Origin: Mesostigma viride
Lineage: Eukaryota > Streptophyta > Mesostigmatophyceae > Mesostigmatales > Mesostigmataceae
Length of the DNA: 29,093 nt
Reading direction: 5' to 3'
NCBI GenBank assembly: GCA_009746045.1
Contig: RPFO01001587.1
Coordinates: 1 to 29,093 of the forward strand
The number at the start of each line of letters is the position of its first letter. Position 1 is the first letter of the stretch. A program made the translations under genes and the position numbers. Positions 18,223-28,702 of this stretch are shown here, in pieces. Under the pieces are notes generated by a model. It worked only from the letters and a program-made list of their open reading frames with translations. It searched no databases and was not told the DNA's origin.

Positions 18223-19508
18223 CCGGCGTGTCAGATCGCTGGGCCCGCCGTCCCACGTGTAATTAAGCAAATAATCAGTAATGAATTAATTAAACTCGTG
18301 CGAGCTCCCGTTTGGGAGTCACGGAGCATTAACCCCGATGGATGGATGGATGGGTACATGCACGCAATCGTACCAGTCTGTAGCTAGTCTATCAACAAAA
18401 ACAAATGAAGCAAATGGCTAGCTAGGGCATTGTCATCTCAGCAGAGTCTGAGTGGCTCTCTGCACGGGCAAAGCATGGCCAGAACTACTAGTTGTCGCTA
18501 GAAAGCTAAACGCTACACGAAAGATTGACCGCAGCATATTGGGACCGCGCCGTCCACCTTTCTCTCGATCGAGGTCGACTGTGAGGGTCCACGTCTCGGC
18601 GCCATACATACGTGAGAACCAGGAAGACCAGGACCTTGAACAGCTAGGTCCTGCTTCTCGCGCACTTCCCAGCTAGGGGCTTGCGCGCCAGCTAGAGGGG
18701 CCGGCTCTGTAAATTAGCAGAGCGCGTGCATGCTGGGCGAGGGACATGCGGTGGTTGATATCGGCCTCACAGCTGGGGAGTAAATTAGCTGCCCAGTGCT
18801 CAGCTTCATTGCCCATGCATCAACTCAATTAAAGCAACCGTGTGACGTGGAAAATATCAAATTAGCACTTGAGGTGCCATACTATAAAATGAGACAATTG
18901 TTTACAGAGAACTGTTGTCTCATTGATGTACAGAGAATGTCGTTTTGTGATCGCTGCATCTCGGCTAACCAACGGACCATGCATGTATCATGTAGCAATC
19001 CACATCGCATGGGCATACAGCCAGCACGAGAAACAAATTAATTAATATCGCATGGGTGCTCAGCCCTAAAAAAAAGTGCTGTGAGAAGCCCTTTTGGGGC
19101 CGAATGCCAACCTTGCAAAACAAGTTCAGTTTGTTTACTCGTGTCAATTTTTGTAAATAGACCAGCTGAAATAATAGAAACATGACATCCCCAGGTGATT
19201 CCCAAGGTGCGCTTTGGATCGACACACTTTGGTCAAGCAATTTCCACAGACACAAAAAAATTCTGAAGGCTGCCATGCATGCAAACGAGGAAAAAGAATA
19301 ATGTATGTACACTTCTTGTCAAGCAGCTTGAGTACCGGCTGAAATCCATCATCCCTCCTATGTAATATGTTACACCCTCGCTGCCCTATGACAAAACAAT
19401 GAAAAATATCCTAGCTCGACAATTTGGCTAACAATTAGTTGTTTAGTTTAACAAATAGTTTTCTCACTTAAAACAAAGTAATCCTGAATCCTCTGGCTAC
19501 CAGCAGCC
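18223..19508. other. Flanking host DNA, no gene recognised
   Basis: AT-rich patches (AATTAATTAA), short palindromes (GCTAGCTAG) and a small GATG run near 18338-18354. Frames are short (up to 115 codons) and do not look protein-like. A 26-bp segment at 19096-19121 recurs at 22842-22867. Confidence 0.5.
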
Positions 19509-19547
19509 TCAGAAGGAGAAAGAAGGAAATGCATCGCGGGATTTCAC

Positions 19548-19920
19548 TTGCGGAACCACCCCACGGGTCGGTGTCCCGCCCCGCTCTGGGGTCGACACAC
19601 GCGGGCTGCCACCATTACTGGAATACCCCCGAGCCAATGGCGACATTCGCCCCCCGTTGCCTTCCTCAAACCGCAAATTGGTGACGCGTTTGGGACTAAG
19701 TAGCGGGGATGGTGGCGACGCGGACGACGTCGACGGCCGAGAGTTGCCCGGAGAGCGCCCGAAAAAGTCCTGGCGAGGTGAGGACGCCCGGTGGTGAATC
19801 CCACCGCTAGAGCTGTTGTCTATCCCACCAATAGAGCGGGTTGTACTACTAGGACTCACGGGGTCCCGCCTATGTGCCCTAGCTGCCTTGGCATAGAAGG
19901 GCAGGTTGCCGTCCAGGTGG
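19548..19920 (-). CDS. Probable exon of a Ser/Pro/Gly-rich protein (partial)
   Basis: On the minus strand a frame open from 19943 to 19509 encodes SHLDGNLPFYAKAARAHRR followed by many S/P/G/R residues with SP and TP pairs (SPKRVTNLRFEE, STPERGGTPTRG). The composition looks like a real disordered protein, not a shadow. A possible 3' splice site (CCCACCAG) lies just before SHLDG, and a possible 5' donor (CAA|GTGAAA) at 19546-19547. The boundaries given assume these sites. No ATG was found, so it would be an internal exon. Family unknown. Confidence 0.35.
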
Positions 19921-19946
19921 CTGGTGGGAGATAAGGGCGATTGTCA

Positions 19947-20724
19947 CAAAGGAGGAGTTGAGTCGACAGGGGTGCAACGGAAAAGGGATGTCAGCAGGGC
20001 AGTTAACAGGGTGCGCAACGAAGGAGGGCTCGGTGACAAGGGGGACGACAACGAAGGAGAGTCGGGAATACAGGGGTGCTAAGTGCAAACTGAGAGGCAA
20101 ACGGGGCAGCAGAAAATAAATAAACAGTGGCATGCAGAAGCCAAGTTTTCCTTTTTTCCTCCTCTGTGTTGGCCATCCCAGTCAAAACTTGACCCGATTT
20201 CAAATAACAGGAAAATATACGCGGTTGTCTAATGACATAACTTTCACGCACATCCCATTATCACACACCAGTCAGAATAGAATGACATCACATATCAATG
20301 AGACAAGCCACGCAGGCCATATATCTGGAGAGTCCGGACCACATGGGTAGGTTGAGCCTGCTGTGATCTTATCCTAGTTAATCGAGTCGTTCAGGATGAT
20401 GGAGATGTATAGAGGTGGAAATGTGTAGCCTTGACATTAAAATTATCGCTGGCTATCATATGTTCCAAACTCCGCGCCACTTTTTTACCATCACAAGAAT
20501 TAGCTTACCCAGCCTCTACATGCCTCTGGCCATTGAAGCATGTCGCAGCATGCCAACGCAAGGAACATGACATGTAGAAGTGAACGGCTAGCAAGGTGCA
20601 TTGGACAGAAGCAAGGCGTATTATGCTGCGCTGCACTGATTGGCATTATGTCAACTTGTCCATAATGATCTTCTTGATTGCGGCTAGACTGCAACTATGA
20701 GTCGGAGGGAACACAAACGCGCGC
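19947..20724. other. Intergenic or intronic DNA, nothing recognised
   Basis: Short frames only, no motif or repeat that I can name. If the 19.5-19.9 kb exon is real, part of this could be its upstream intron. Confidence 0.4.
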
Positions 20725-21010
20725 GCCCCCCAAGCCCCCCAAGCCCCCCCAAGCCCCCCAAGCCCCCCAAGCCCCCCCCCCCCCCCCCCCCCACCCCCCC
20801 CCCCCCCACCCACCCACCCCCCCCCCCACCCCCACCCCACCCCCACCCCCACCCCCACCCCCACCCCACCCCCACCCCCACCCCCACCCCCACCCCACCC
20901 CCACCCCCACCCCACCCCCACCCCACCCCCACCCCCACCCACCCCCACCCCACCCCCATCCCCACCCCCACCCCCACCCCACCCCCACCCCCACCCCCAC
21001 CCCCATACCC
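20725..21010 (+). repeat. C-rich tandem array: (CCCCCCAAG)n, poly-C, then (ACCCCC/ACCCC)n
   Basis: The array starts with five units of about 9 bp (CCCCCCAAG, about 20725-20775), passes through a run mostly of C (to about 20816), and ends in about 190 bp of mixed CCCCCA and CCCCA units. The minus strand is G-rich and could form G-quadruplexes; the plus strand could form i-motifs. Pro-rich and Gly-rich frames across it are artefacts of the repeat. Confidence 0.95.
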
Positions 21011-21182
21011 ACCAAACACACGTAAATGCATGCAGAAAGACACTTACATACACAGACACCATGGAACACAAGGTCAGGATCTGCCTGTAAGGGGGCAAAG
21101 CCTGGAAGAGGAAAAATATGCCACCACAGCAATCACGCTGTCTCAATAACATAACGTGGGGACACATATACGGGTAAAAGCC

Positions 21183-21404
21183 TTACTCGACAGGCAGCGG
21201 TCTCCGCAGCGCCGGGTTTGTGATGTTGAAGAAGTTCCCTGATGGCGTCCGCCATGCGTTCACCTGTGGGGGGGCCAGCACAAGGGCACCAGAAGATGAT
21301 TTGCAGGAGTCAATAAGAGCAAACCGGCCTATAGGCACAAGAACCTGGTTCACCAGAGGACCGACATCAACCGCAGGGACTCGGTTCACAAGCAGATGGT
21401 TCAC
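21183..21404 (-). CDS. Possible exon, unknown product (weak)
   Basis: A minus-strand frame reads like protein (GRFALIDSCKSSSGALVL, VNAWRTPSGNFFNITNPAL), with a splice-acceptor-like CCCCCCACAG before VNAWRT and a GTAAGG donor-like site at its end (CGA|GTAAGG). No ATG start is evident and no family is recognised. It may equally be chance. Confidence 0.22.
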   Translation of the reverse strand: MNHLLVNRVPAVDVGPLVNQVLVPIGRFALIDSCKSSSGALVLAPPQVNAWRTPSGNFFNITNPALRRPLPVE

Positions 21405-21811
21405 ACGGAGTTAGTAGGATACAGTCAGACCACTGTTCACGTGTGCCGAGGCCGGCGGATGCGCGGGGCCGGAAACAAAAGGAAAAAAGAAAAAATGGAG
21501 AAAAACAAAAAAGAAGCTGATAGTTCAAGGGGAGTTCGGCACACGGACCCAACCAGAAAAAGAGAGTCCAACCAAGAGAGCAGGTGAATGCCTGCATGAC
21601 GGTAGGCAAACTCTTTGTATCTGGGCATGCGCTTAGCCTCCATGGTTGGAGAAAGTAGGACGAAGTACGAGGGTAGAGGATGTAAAAAGGGTCATTGCAA
21701 TTGGCATGGTAAAGATGCGCAATCCTATGTAACCAGGGACGGCTTCAGTAGCTTGTACCTGCTGGGTCTGCCCATAATCGAGGCCCGCGGCCAAGTGAAT
21801 GAATCGATGGA
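21405..21811. other. No gene recognised
   Basis: A purine-rich patch (about 21475-21520, GAAAAAAGAAAAAATGGAG) is the only notable composition feature. Confidence 0.4.
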
Positions 21812-22147
21812 TTGATGGATGGATGGATGGATGGATGGATGGATGGATGGATGGATGGATGGATGGATGGATGGATGGATGGATGGATGGATGGATGGAT
21901 GGATGGATGGATGGATGGATGGATGGATGGATGCATGGATGGATGGATGGATGGATGGATGCATGGATGGATGGATGGATGGATGGATGGATGGATGGAT
22001 GGATGGATGGATGGATGGATGGATGGATGGATGGATGGATGGATGGATGGATGGATGGATGGATGGATGGATGGATGGATGGATGGATGGATGGATGGAT
22101 GGATGGACGTGTGTGTGTATGGATGGATGGATGGATGGATGGATGGG
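21812..22147. repeat. (GGAT)n tetranucleotide microsatellite
   Basis: About 83 GGAT units, nearly perfect. Two GCAT interruptions lie about 28 bp apart (near 21932 and 21960) and one GGACGTGTGTGTAT interruption near 22104-22119. All six frames through it are repetitive (MDGW, PSIH) and are not genes. Confidence 0.97.
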
Positions 22148-24330
22148 CAGATCGATGGATGGGGTGAGTGAGTGAATGAGAGTTTCATAGAACTGCGCTT
22201 CCAGAGCGACAACTCTGGGCTGCAGTGACAAGTGGGTTTGGGCGTGACTTAAGCACAGGAAGGGAACCCAGGATGGCAGAGGTCCCATAGATGAGGACAA
22301 ATGGCAGTGTAGGGCAGCATATGGCAATACAGGGCAGTGGGACCCTGAACAAACTTACGATGTCAAGGCACATAACCTGGTAGCTAGAGGCACGTAACCA
22401 TCAGCTTTCCCAAGCCACCCCCGCTCTACCCCAAGGAGAGATAATAACTCAACTGCAGAAGAGATTGTGGATAGATTGATGTTGTAGGCAGCTGATACAC
22501 ACAGGGAGGGAGCTGATAGCGGCAGGTGATCTGCTTCATCTTGATTGGCTGGCAAAGATATTCTGGTCCCACGAGCCAAATGGAGTAATTATCAAATGCA
22601 CGTGGAGGAAGGCTTGGGGTTGGAACACACGGGCTACCTCTTGAAACATGTTCTAATAATCGGTGCGCCCTGCATCCCCGCGGGGTGGCTTGACTGCCCC
22701 ACTAACTGGACACAAGCTTTCAACCAAAAGCCCCTCCATTAACCAGGACCCACGAACCAGGTCAAAATCGCAGTCTTATTCCGGAGGATTTGGTGCGGAG
22801 GGGACTAGCGTCCCGTTCCGTCCTGCTATACACACTTTAGAGGGGACGCATTCCAACCTTGCAAAACGGGTCCAACATGATGTGTCCTGGGCAGGTCCAA
22901 ATGACAAGCAACAGGTGTCGCAAGCTTACCCGCGCTGTTATCTCCCTTGCTAGTGTCCTATCCTGCACGTTCAAAAATGCCACAAGGTGGTAATAGGACA
23001 GCCCAGCACACATACATGAGATGCCGTTAATGCCACATAAAAAGTGCAGCAACCATCGAGTGAATGCGAATGGTAAAGTTTGGAAAAACATGACAGGCAG
23101 CTACCGCCGTGCACAGCTGCCAATTTGTAGACTTCACTCGAGAGCGATATACCTTTTCGGGGTCTGTCATTGTTTCTTGCTTCGCTGGCAAGATAGAGGT
23201 TGTCCCGCCCATCTGTGAATAGAGAATCGTGCGAGAATGAGCATCGTACGTTGCACGAGGAATACTTGAATAAGAAATCGCCCAAGCAATCTCCATCAAC
23301 ATCATAGTCAGGCCAGCCCAAATTGTATATATACCAACAATGTTGAGATGCACTCTACGGAATCCTAGGAGTCCTTAAACAAGCCCTTACAGCCAGACTC
23401 ACTTGCTGTTAATTATACGGACGCGGCTCAAGCGCAACCTTACCTCACCGTCACTGCCTGGCTGCGGGAGTAGCGGGCTTCGGGGCCTGCCCAATGTCGG
23501 GTATTTCTTCGTCCTATCTATGTGGTATGTTGCCAAATTGCTCATATGGTAGTCCTGCATAAGAGCATTTAAGTGCTTCTTTGTTCCCGACATGATTCCA
23601 ATTACGCAAAAGGATGTTAAAAAAGGTTGTTTGCTACTGTTAAAGACGACCGGGCGATGCCGAGGATCTTGGCGTGTGCAGATGCTTATACAGCCATCCT
23701 CTCGGTCCCAGAAATGCGCATGGCTATGCCCATTCTCTAGCAAACGACAAAATTTGTAAAGCCAATACCAAGTCTTGCAGAGGATCTTCCGTTCCATTCA
23801 TCCATCCTGATCGCCAAGTTACAACAAATTTCATCGCAATAGCTTCGCACCCACGCCAGCACTTCGCTTATCAGCGTAACAGCGATTTGCTATGTCCTGC
23901 TTGTCTGCCTTGTTGGATTATGTTACATGTAGACACGCAACCGCAGTTTGCGTCCGTGGGGGGGGAGGGGAAGGCTATTGATGTCGCGTTCCAATGCGAA
24001 GGTTTCCTAGGGGTCTCGAATGCATGACGGATTGTGGCTGTTTTTGGCAACGTAAATTCGCGTTGTATTGCACTGTGAATCACCTGTCGGCATGGCGCCA
24101 GCAACGCCTTGTGACCACCAAATAGGACCAACTAACGAGTAATAATGTCCATCAATCTTCCGGGGCACCGGCTGTGGGAGGTTCGGTACTTGTTGTGCTG
24201 AGCGGGTTTGCCCTTTGTACGTACACGAGCTTGTTGTTGTTGTTGTTGCCCACGTCGCACATGGGCAGCGGAGAGAGTCATCAAATTTGACCGATCAGAT
24301 GTCATGGCACGCGCGTACACTGGTACTAAT
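22148..24330. other. Gene-poor region, no gene recognised
   Basis: Short frames on both strands (longest about 130 codons) lack protein-like composition or motifs. Contents worth noting are a 26-bp segment at 22842-22867 shared with 19096-19121, GTG followed by G7AGGGGAAGG at about 23956-23973 (like the retrotransposon polypurine motif), and a (TTG)5 run near 24232-24247. Confidence 0.45.
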
Positions 24331-24696
24331 TAAACTAATGTTATACCGTCATCGGAAATTTCTTATTTGAAATTTTGGTTGGTCCATACTAATGTATTGA
24401 CGTATCCATCTCCTCCATCTCCTCAATGGCAGGGTACAGTTCAACCAGCATTTCAATTGTGATGCCACCTGCAATTTCAAAGACGTTGACGATTTTCAAA
24501 ACAAAAAATTAACCATTATGGCTGGTGCATCCTGGCAGCCGTGCACGGCGCAGCCATCGCCAGCAATGCGGATATTTAAATGTAAGGAATGTATATGAGA
24601 AAATGAATAATTACGGGGGATGTTTGGCTACAAATGGCAGTACTGAAATTTAGCTAATACCTCTTGTTGCATTTCGAGTTTGCCATTCACGACGTG
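24331..24696 (+). promoter_or_regulatory. Upstream region of the long reading frame
   Basis: AT-rich sequence before the ATG at 24697, including GATATTTAAATG near 24571. The frame is open back to 24664 without ATG, so an upstream exon cannot be excluded. No defined promoter element can be assigned. Confidence 0.25.
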
Positions 24697-27600
24697 ATGG
24701 AGGGGCACATTTCGGACAGTGGCAGCTCGCCGGAGCCACGCCCTCGCCCATCGATGCGGGATTTTTTCTCCGGCGCCTTAAGCTCGCCAGCGCAAGCGCA
24801 TAGCGCCAAGGGTCAGCCTAAAAGGCATGTCACTTTCGGCCCCTCCGTGCCGTTCATGTCCCCCGTGGACCGCTTGGAACGTGCGAGTAGACCTGTCTCT
24901 ACAGCAACTTATCCCGTCAAGTCTATATTGAAGCACTCTGCTGATGACAGCAGAGTGCCGCTTCCGAATCAGGAACGCGAGCGTAGTTACTCTTCCTCTC
25001 CAGATACCGTGTCCACGCCGCAAAATTCTCGGCGAAGCAAAGCGGCCAGGTCGTTGTCCTACTCCGAGAGCTCTTCTCCTAGGCAATGCTTGGCCTGGAG
25101 CCAGGACTCCCCGATATGCCGCCTGCAGGGAGTAGGCACGGACATCCCCGCCCCCCAGGCGCTGAGCATCCTCTCGGCGGCAGCTGCCAGCGATGCCGCG
25201 GCAGCAAGCAGAAGGCAATCAGCTGCAACCCTGGCACCACAGGGGGACCATTCGCTTCTTCAACCACCAGGACAATTTCGTCCCTCTGTACCCTTCGCTG
25301 CGCCGACAGGGTGCAGGACAATTCCAAGCCCTCAAGTGATCACTGGAAAAGTCGATGGAGGTAAATCCATCGGTCCAGGAGCTGGATTAGCCGGCCTAGT
25401 GGCGGACCACGTCTCAGCCACGCGTGACATCCTGTCACGCCAAATCACGACCCGGGAGGTGCACCTGGCGCAGATGGAAGAATTCCTCCTGCGCTCTGGC
25501 GTCCCTGGCCAAGGCACCACGTGGGCCAGGATGGACGGGGCATCACAAATGCCAGCAGGCGGAACAGTACTAATGGGAATAAGCGGCCACCGAGGCATGG
25601 GCAAAGGCAGCACGGTAACCGTGCAAAGCATCATGAGCCAGCCGCACACAGATGGGCAGGGTCAGCCACATGAAAGAGTTGCCTGGCCACCAGCATCCGT
25701 CACACAAGGACCAGTCCAGTTTGTGCCCATGCCGAGCCAGAGGGTCATGCCCCACCAACAAGCAGACACGGCCGCCAACCCGGCGGCCAAACTAACTGGC
25801 CCATCATCCACCGGCCTCTTTCCAGGGACGCAACCCACGGCCACCATCCCAACGCCCCCTGCACCACTGACCGTGAACACGAGCACGAGGGATGGAGTTG
25901 CCCTCGCAAAGCCTGGCCAGGGTCCCGCAAGCCAGGGCTCCAGCCTGGCGCGGCTGCAAGCATTGGCCGCCCGGCTGCAGGCCGCCACGGCCGAGGTGGA
26001 AGCAGAGACGCTGCTCGCGTCTTCGGGTGAGCCCTCGTCGGCGCCCTCTTCCTCCTCATCCCTGCTAGGCCCTGCCCAGGGTGATGCGGTCAACCTGGCG
26101 GTGAATGGGACACCGTGCGTGGTGCACCCCGCCGCGGCCGGCCCTGTTTCCTCGGTGGCAGGACAAGGGGTGGAGCACGGGCCCCCGGCCTTGCAAGGGG
26201 GGGATAGGGGCGGGGCCGGTCCGGGGGACAGCTGGCAGCACGGCGAGGGTTCAGGGGTGCGCTCGTTGTCCGATGCAGGGGCAGGCAGTTTATTCACGTC
26301 TGCTGGAGCACTCCCAGGACGCAGCAGGAGCGGGGAGCAGGGGCGTGCATCTACAGTGCCCAGTAATACTCCCACGGACACACGGGCGGGGGCCGTGGGT
26401 TCAACTGGATCATCCCATTCTGCTGATGGCTGTCACGGTGGGTCTTCCTCGGCGGACGTGGCCATCTCTGGGCCTCCCGATGATGGGAACGAGGGCAGGG
26501 GTGACCGGATTCCACCGAGTAGGGGAGCTCTCCGGCAGGAAGCGGGGGCTAGCAATGGCCATGTACGCGTACGCCATGAGATGCTCACGGAAGACGTGGC
26601 TGGCTCGACGGACAATCGTGGAGGCGTGACCGACCGGCCTTGGGCCACACGTGGGGATGGTAAAGGCTTACCCGAGACAAGGGCGGCGGAGCCCCTGGTG
26701 CCAGACGCATGTGACCCTGGGGATGAGGATGCGGAGTTGCCCAAGGCGAATAGGGATTATAATGCAAGCGAATCGGTCAATAGGGACGATGATATGGACA
26801 CCGTCTCAGCCAACACGGCAGACGCAGGCTCTAGTGATGTGGCGCATGGGGAATTTACCAGAAACGAATGGTCGGAGAACAAGCATGGGGACATGGGCGG
26901 CTCGGCCGACAGGGACGGGGGCACCTCAGCGCATGATGCCAGCGTGGGCAAGCCCCGCTGGGAGGCCTACTTCTCCAGCGGCAAGCGGAGTGGGAGGCGG
27001 GGGGGCATTCCAAGTGCCAGCGGGCAGCACACGGTTTCCCCGGGTGGGCATGGCGGGGCCTCGGCCAGCCGGCCTGCAATAGTGAGTCACTCAAGGGGCA
27101 AGATGGACAAGGGGGCCAGTAGGCCTGTGGGTGGGCATGGGCCTAGCTTGGGGGGGATGCCGGTCGGCGAATCCAGGGCACCCTGGCTGCAAGGGCTGCC
27201 TGCACTGAATGGCATGCATGCATCAGGGCTCGGGGGGGGCAATGTTGCCAATATCAGCAATTTCGGTTATACCGGCCACCTGGGCTATAATGGCGCCATT
27301 GGGTATGCGGGTGGGGTCGGCTTTGCTGTCGATGTCAGGGAGGGCGATGGTGAGGCAACTGGGAGTATGTATCCGGGTAACGAGGACGGCGACGATCTAT
27401 TCATAGACGCGGCGGACGGCCTGTCATTCTCGATCGTGAGCGCCCAGATGGACCAGATGAAGCAGTCCCTGGGCGACCTGTTTGGTCGCCCGCACGGGCC
27501 AACGCCACCGCCACCATCATCCTCATCACCACCACCATCCTCCGCCGCTCATTCTCCTGTTACTCCTTTTCCCACGGCGACTCTTTCTTCCACCTCTACC

Positions 27601-28641
27601 CTTCCTCTGGTTCCTGTTCATGCTCCTGACATGGAACCCGATGGCACCGAGCCCTCAGCAAGGGCAGCGGCAGGCCACCCTGGGGCACCCATGTCCTCTT
27701 CCTCTTCCTCGACATCGTCATCATCAGGCCCGTCCTCCATTGCGGTGGCCGCCGCGATGGCGTCCCTGCGAAGGGGCCGCGTGGCCAGGGGGCTCGGCCG
27801 CATGCCCTCGGTGTACAGCAAGTCGAGGGTCCAACGGGCGGCAGCGTCGGGACGACCATCACATGGGCGAGTGTCAGGGAGCCAAGATGGCATTGTGGCG
27901 CCGGCTGGGGGCGCGGACACAGCAAGAGAGGAATATGGGACGGCGCGGGGACAAGTGGCACGGGACATGCTCGGCGAGGATCCCCAGGCAGTGAGGGTCA
28001 CGGGCCTGGGCATGACAGAGCCAGTGGTGACAGATGCTGGTGAAGGAGTCAGGGTCTCAGAGCATAGCGCAGCGGATGCGAGCAGCGGGCGCGTGGATGC
28101 GGCAATGCCTGATGGGGGAGATGTTGCCGTGGGTAGACGGTCTATTTTAGAATCCAGCCATGACGGCTCTTGGGCACAGCACGCACAGCCGCCATCCTTG
28201 TCACAGGTCAATAGTGGTCTGGTGCCGCCATCGAAGGATTACGACAGAGGCCATGCTGGCAAACGTCAACGGGGGGAAGCCGGAGGCCATGGAGAGGTGG
28301 CTGTGGGGCAGACTTGGGGAGGCGACGGTGTGCATGGACTTGTTGATGAAAACGGTCGCGGTTGCCAGCAGCGCGGTTCTCATTGGCTGGTGGCGCAAGA
28401 GGGCGACGCTGTTGCTGTTGATGCTGCTGCTGCGGCTTGTCAAGGGATGGGTGGCGGCAGCTATAACCAAGGGATAGATGATGCTGACCGCAGTACCACA
28501 GGGTTGGATGGTGGCGGTGGTAGCGGGGCTCGTTCTGGTCGTCATCGCACATGTGGCGGTGGTGGTCATGGTCCCGCCGTACTCGCCACGGGCCCAGATC
28601 GTGCCGCGTTGGCCGCCTCCTCCCCCGCGCGCCGTGTTTGA
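24697..28641 (+). CDS. Large disordered protein with PP1-docking-like RVxF and SILK motifs
   Basis: The first ATG of a 1314-codon frame without stops is at 24697. The N terminus is the most distinctive part: RHVTF (residues 43-47) fits the RVxF consensus and SILK (76-79) fits [GS]IL[RK], both short docking motifs for protein phosphatase 1. Known regulators usually have SILK before RVxF; here the order is reversed. The rest is rich in Ser, Gly, Pro, Ala and Gln with polyserine runs, a Gly/Tyr repeat (GYTGHLGYNGAIGYAGG, about residues 868-884) and a short helix AQMDQMKQSLGDLFG. No enzymatic domain is recognised. The last ~150 codons may be wrong: another frame there looks more protein-like (28478-28702). 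Introns cannot be excluded. Confidence 0.65.
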   Translation: MEGHISDSGSSPEPRPRPSMRDFFSGALSSPAQAHSAKGQPKRHVTFGPSVPFMSPVDRLERASRPVSTATYPVKSILKHSADDSRVPLPNQERERSYSSSPDTVSTPQNSRRSKAARSLSYSESSSPRQCLAWSQDSPICRLQGVGTDIPAPQALSILSAAAASDAAAASRRQSAATLAPQGDHSLLQPPGQFRPSVPFAAPTGCRTIPSPQVITGKVDGGKSIGPGAGLAGLVADHVSATRDILSRQITTREVHLAQMEEFLLRSGVPGQGTTWARMDGASQMPAGGTVLMGISGHRGMGKGSTVTVQSIMSQPHTDGQGQPHERVAWPPASVTQGPVQFVPMPSQRVMPHQQADTAANPAAKLTGPSSTGLFPGTQPTATIPTPPAPLTVNTSTRDGVALAKPGQGPASQGSSLARLQALAARLQAATAEVEAETLLASSGEPSSAPSSSSSLLGPAQGDAVNLAVNGTPCVVHPAAAGPVSSVAGQGVEHGPPALQGGDRGGAGPGDSWQHGEGSGVRSLSDAGAGSLFTSAGALPGRSRSGEQGRASTVPSNTPTDTRAGAVGSTGSSHSADGCHGGSSSADVAISGPPDDGNEGRGDRIPPSRGALRQEAGASNGHVRVRHEMLTEDVAGSTDNRGGVTDRPWATRGDGKGLPETRAAEPLVPDACDPGDEDAELPKANRDYNASESVNRDDDMDTVSANTADAGSSDVAHGEFTRNEWSENKHGDMGGSADRDGGTSAHDASVGKPRWEAYFSSGKRSGRRGGIPSASGQHTVSPGGHGGASASRPAIVSHSRGKMDKGASRPVGGHGPSLGGMPVGESRAPWLQGLPALNGMHASGLGGGNVANISNFGYTGHLGYNGAIGYAGGVGFAVDVREGDGEATGSMYPGNEDGDDLFIDAADGLSFSIVSAQMDQMKQSLGDLFGRPHGPTPPPPSSSSPPPSSAAHSPVTPFPTATLSSTSTLPLVPVHAPDMEPDGTEPSARAAAGHPGAPMSSSSSSTSSSSGPSSIAVAAAMASLRRGRVARGLGRMPSVYSKSRVQRAAASGRPSHGRVSGSQDGIVAPAGGADTAREEYGTARGQVARDMLGEDPQAVRVTGLGMTEPVVTDAGEGVRVSEHSAADASSGRVDAAMPDGGDVAVGRRSILESSHDGSWAQHAQPPSLSQVNSGLVPPSKDYDRGHAGKRQRGEAGGHGEVAVGQTWGGDGVHGLVDENGRGCQQRGSHWLVAQEGDAVAVDAAAAACQGMGGGSYNQGIDDADRSTTGLDGGGGSGARSGRHRTCGGGGHGPAVLATGPDRAALAASSPARRV

Positions 28642-28702
28642 CGCGCTCCAGCTACTGCGGCTGCCGTTCCCGTGGGGATTCCCGCCCACGGAGCAAGCCA
28701 GC
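28478..28702 (+). CDS. Alternative-frame candidate exon with a membrane span
   Basis: In the frame +2 to the long one, ATG at 28478 opens a hydrophobic segment (GWMVAVVAGLVLVVIAHVAVVV) and a Pro/Phe-rich tail (FDALQLLRLPFPWGFPPTE). It runs to a consensus-like donor ATG|GTGAGT at 28702/28703. The same frame upstream (about 28310-28474) encodes another hydrophobic stretch, separated by one TAG at 28475-28477. Varied Val/Leu/Ile codons argue against simple repeat artefact in the second segment. The first comes partly from CTG-type triplets and is weaker. Confidence 0.3.

Noticed and set aside
20817-21006. Interstitial telomere repeat
   Set aside because: Units are CCCCCA/CCCCA with no TTAGGG or TTTAGGG type sequence, and a large gene region continues beyond it.
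20678-21167. Pro/His-rich and Gly/Trp/Val-rich frames of 115-173 codons on both strands
   Set aside because: They are translations of the C-rich tandem array and are open in all frames because the repeat has no stops.
21812-22147. CRISPR-like array
   Set aside because: It is a plain tetranucleotide repeat with no spacers, in a eukaryotic context.
21725-22327. PSIH and MDGW repeat proteins up to 200 codons
   Set aside because: They come from the (GGAT)n array; every frame is open for the same reason.
23399-23797. 132-codon minus-strand frame
   Set aside because: Composition is mixed, with no motif, no splice context and no conservation evidence in the window.
27482-27994. 170-codon frame with His and Leu runs overlapping the large gene
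   Set aside because: The runs come from CCACCATCATCC-type triplets. The main frame is continuous and has better composition here.
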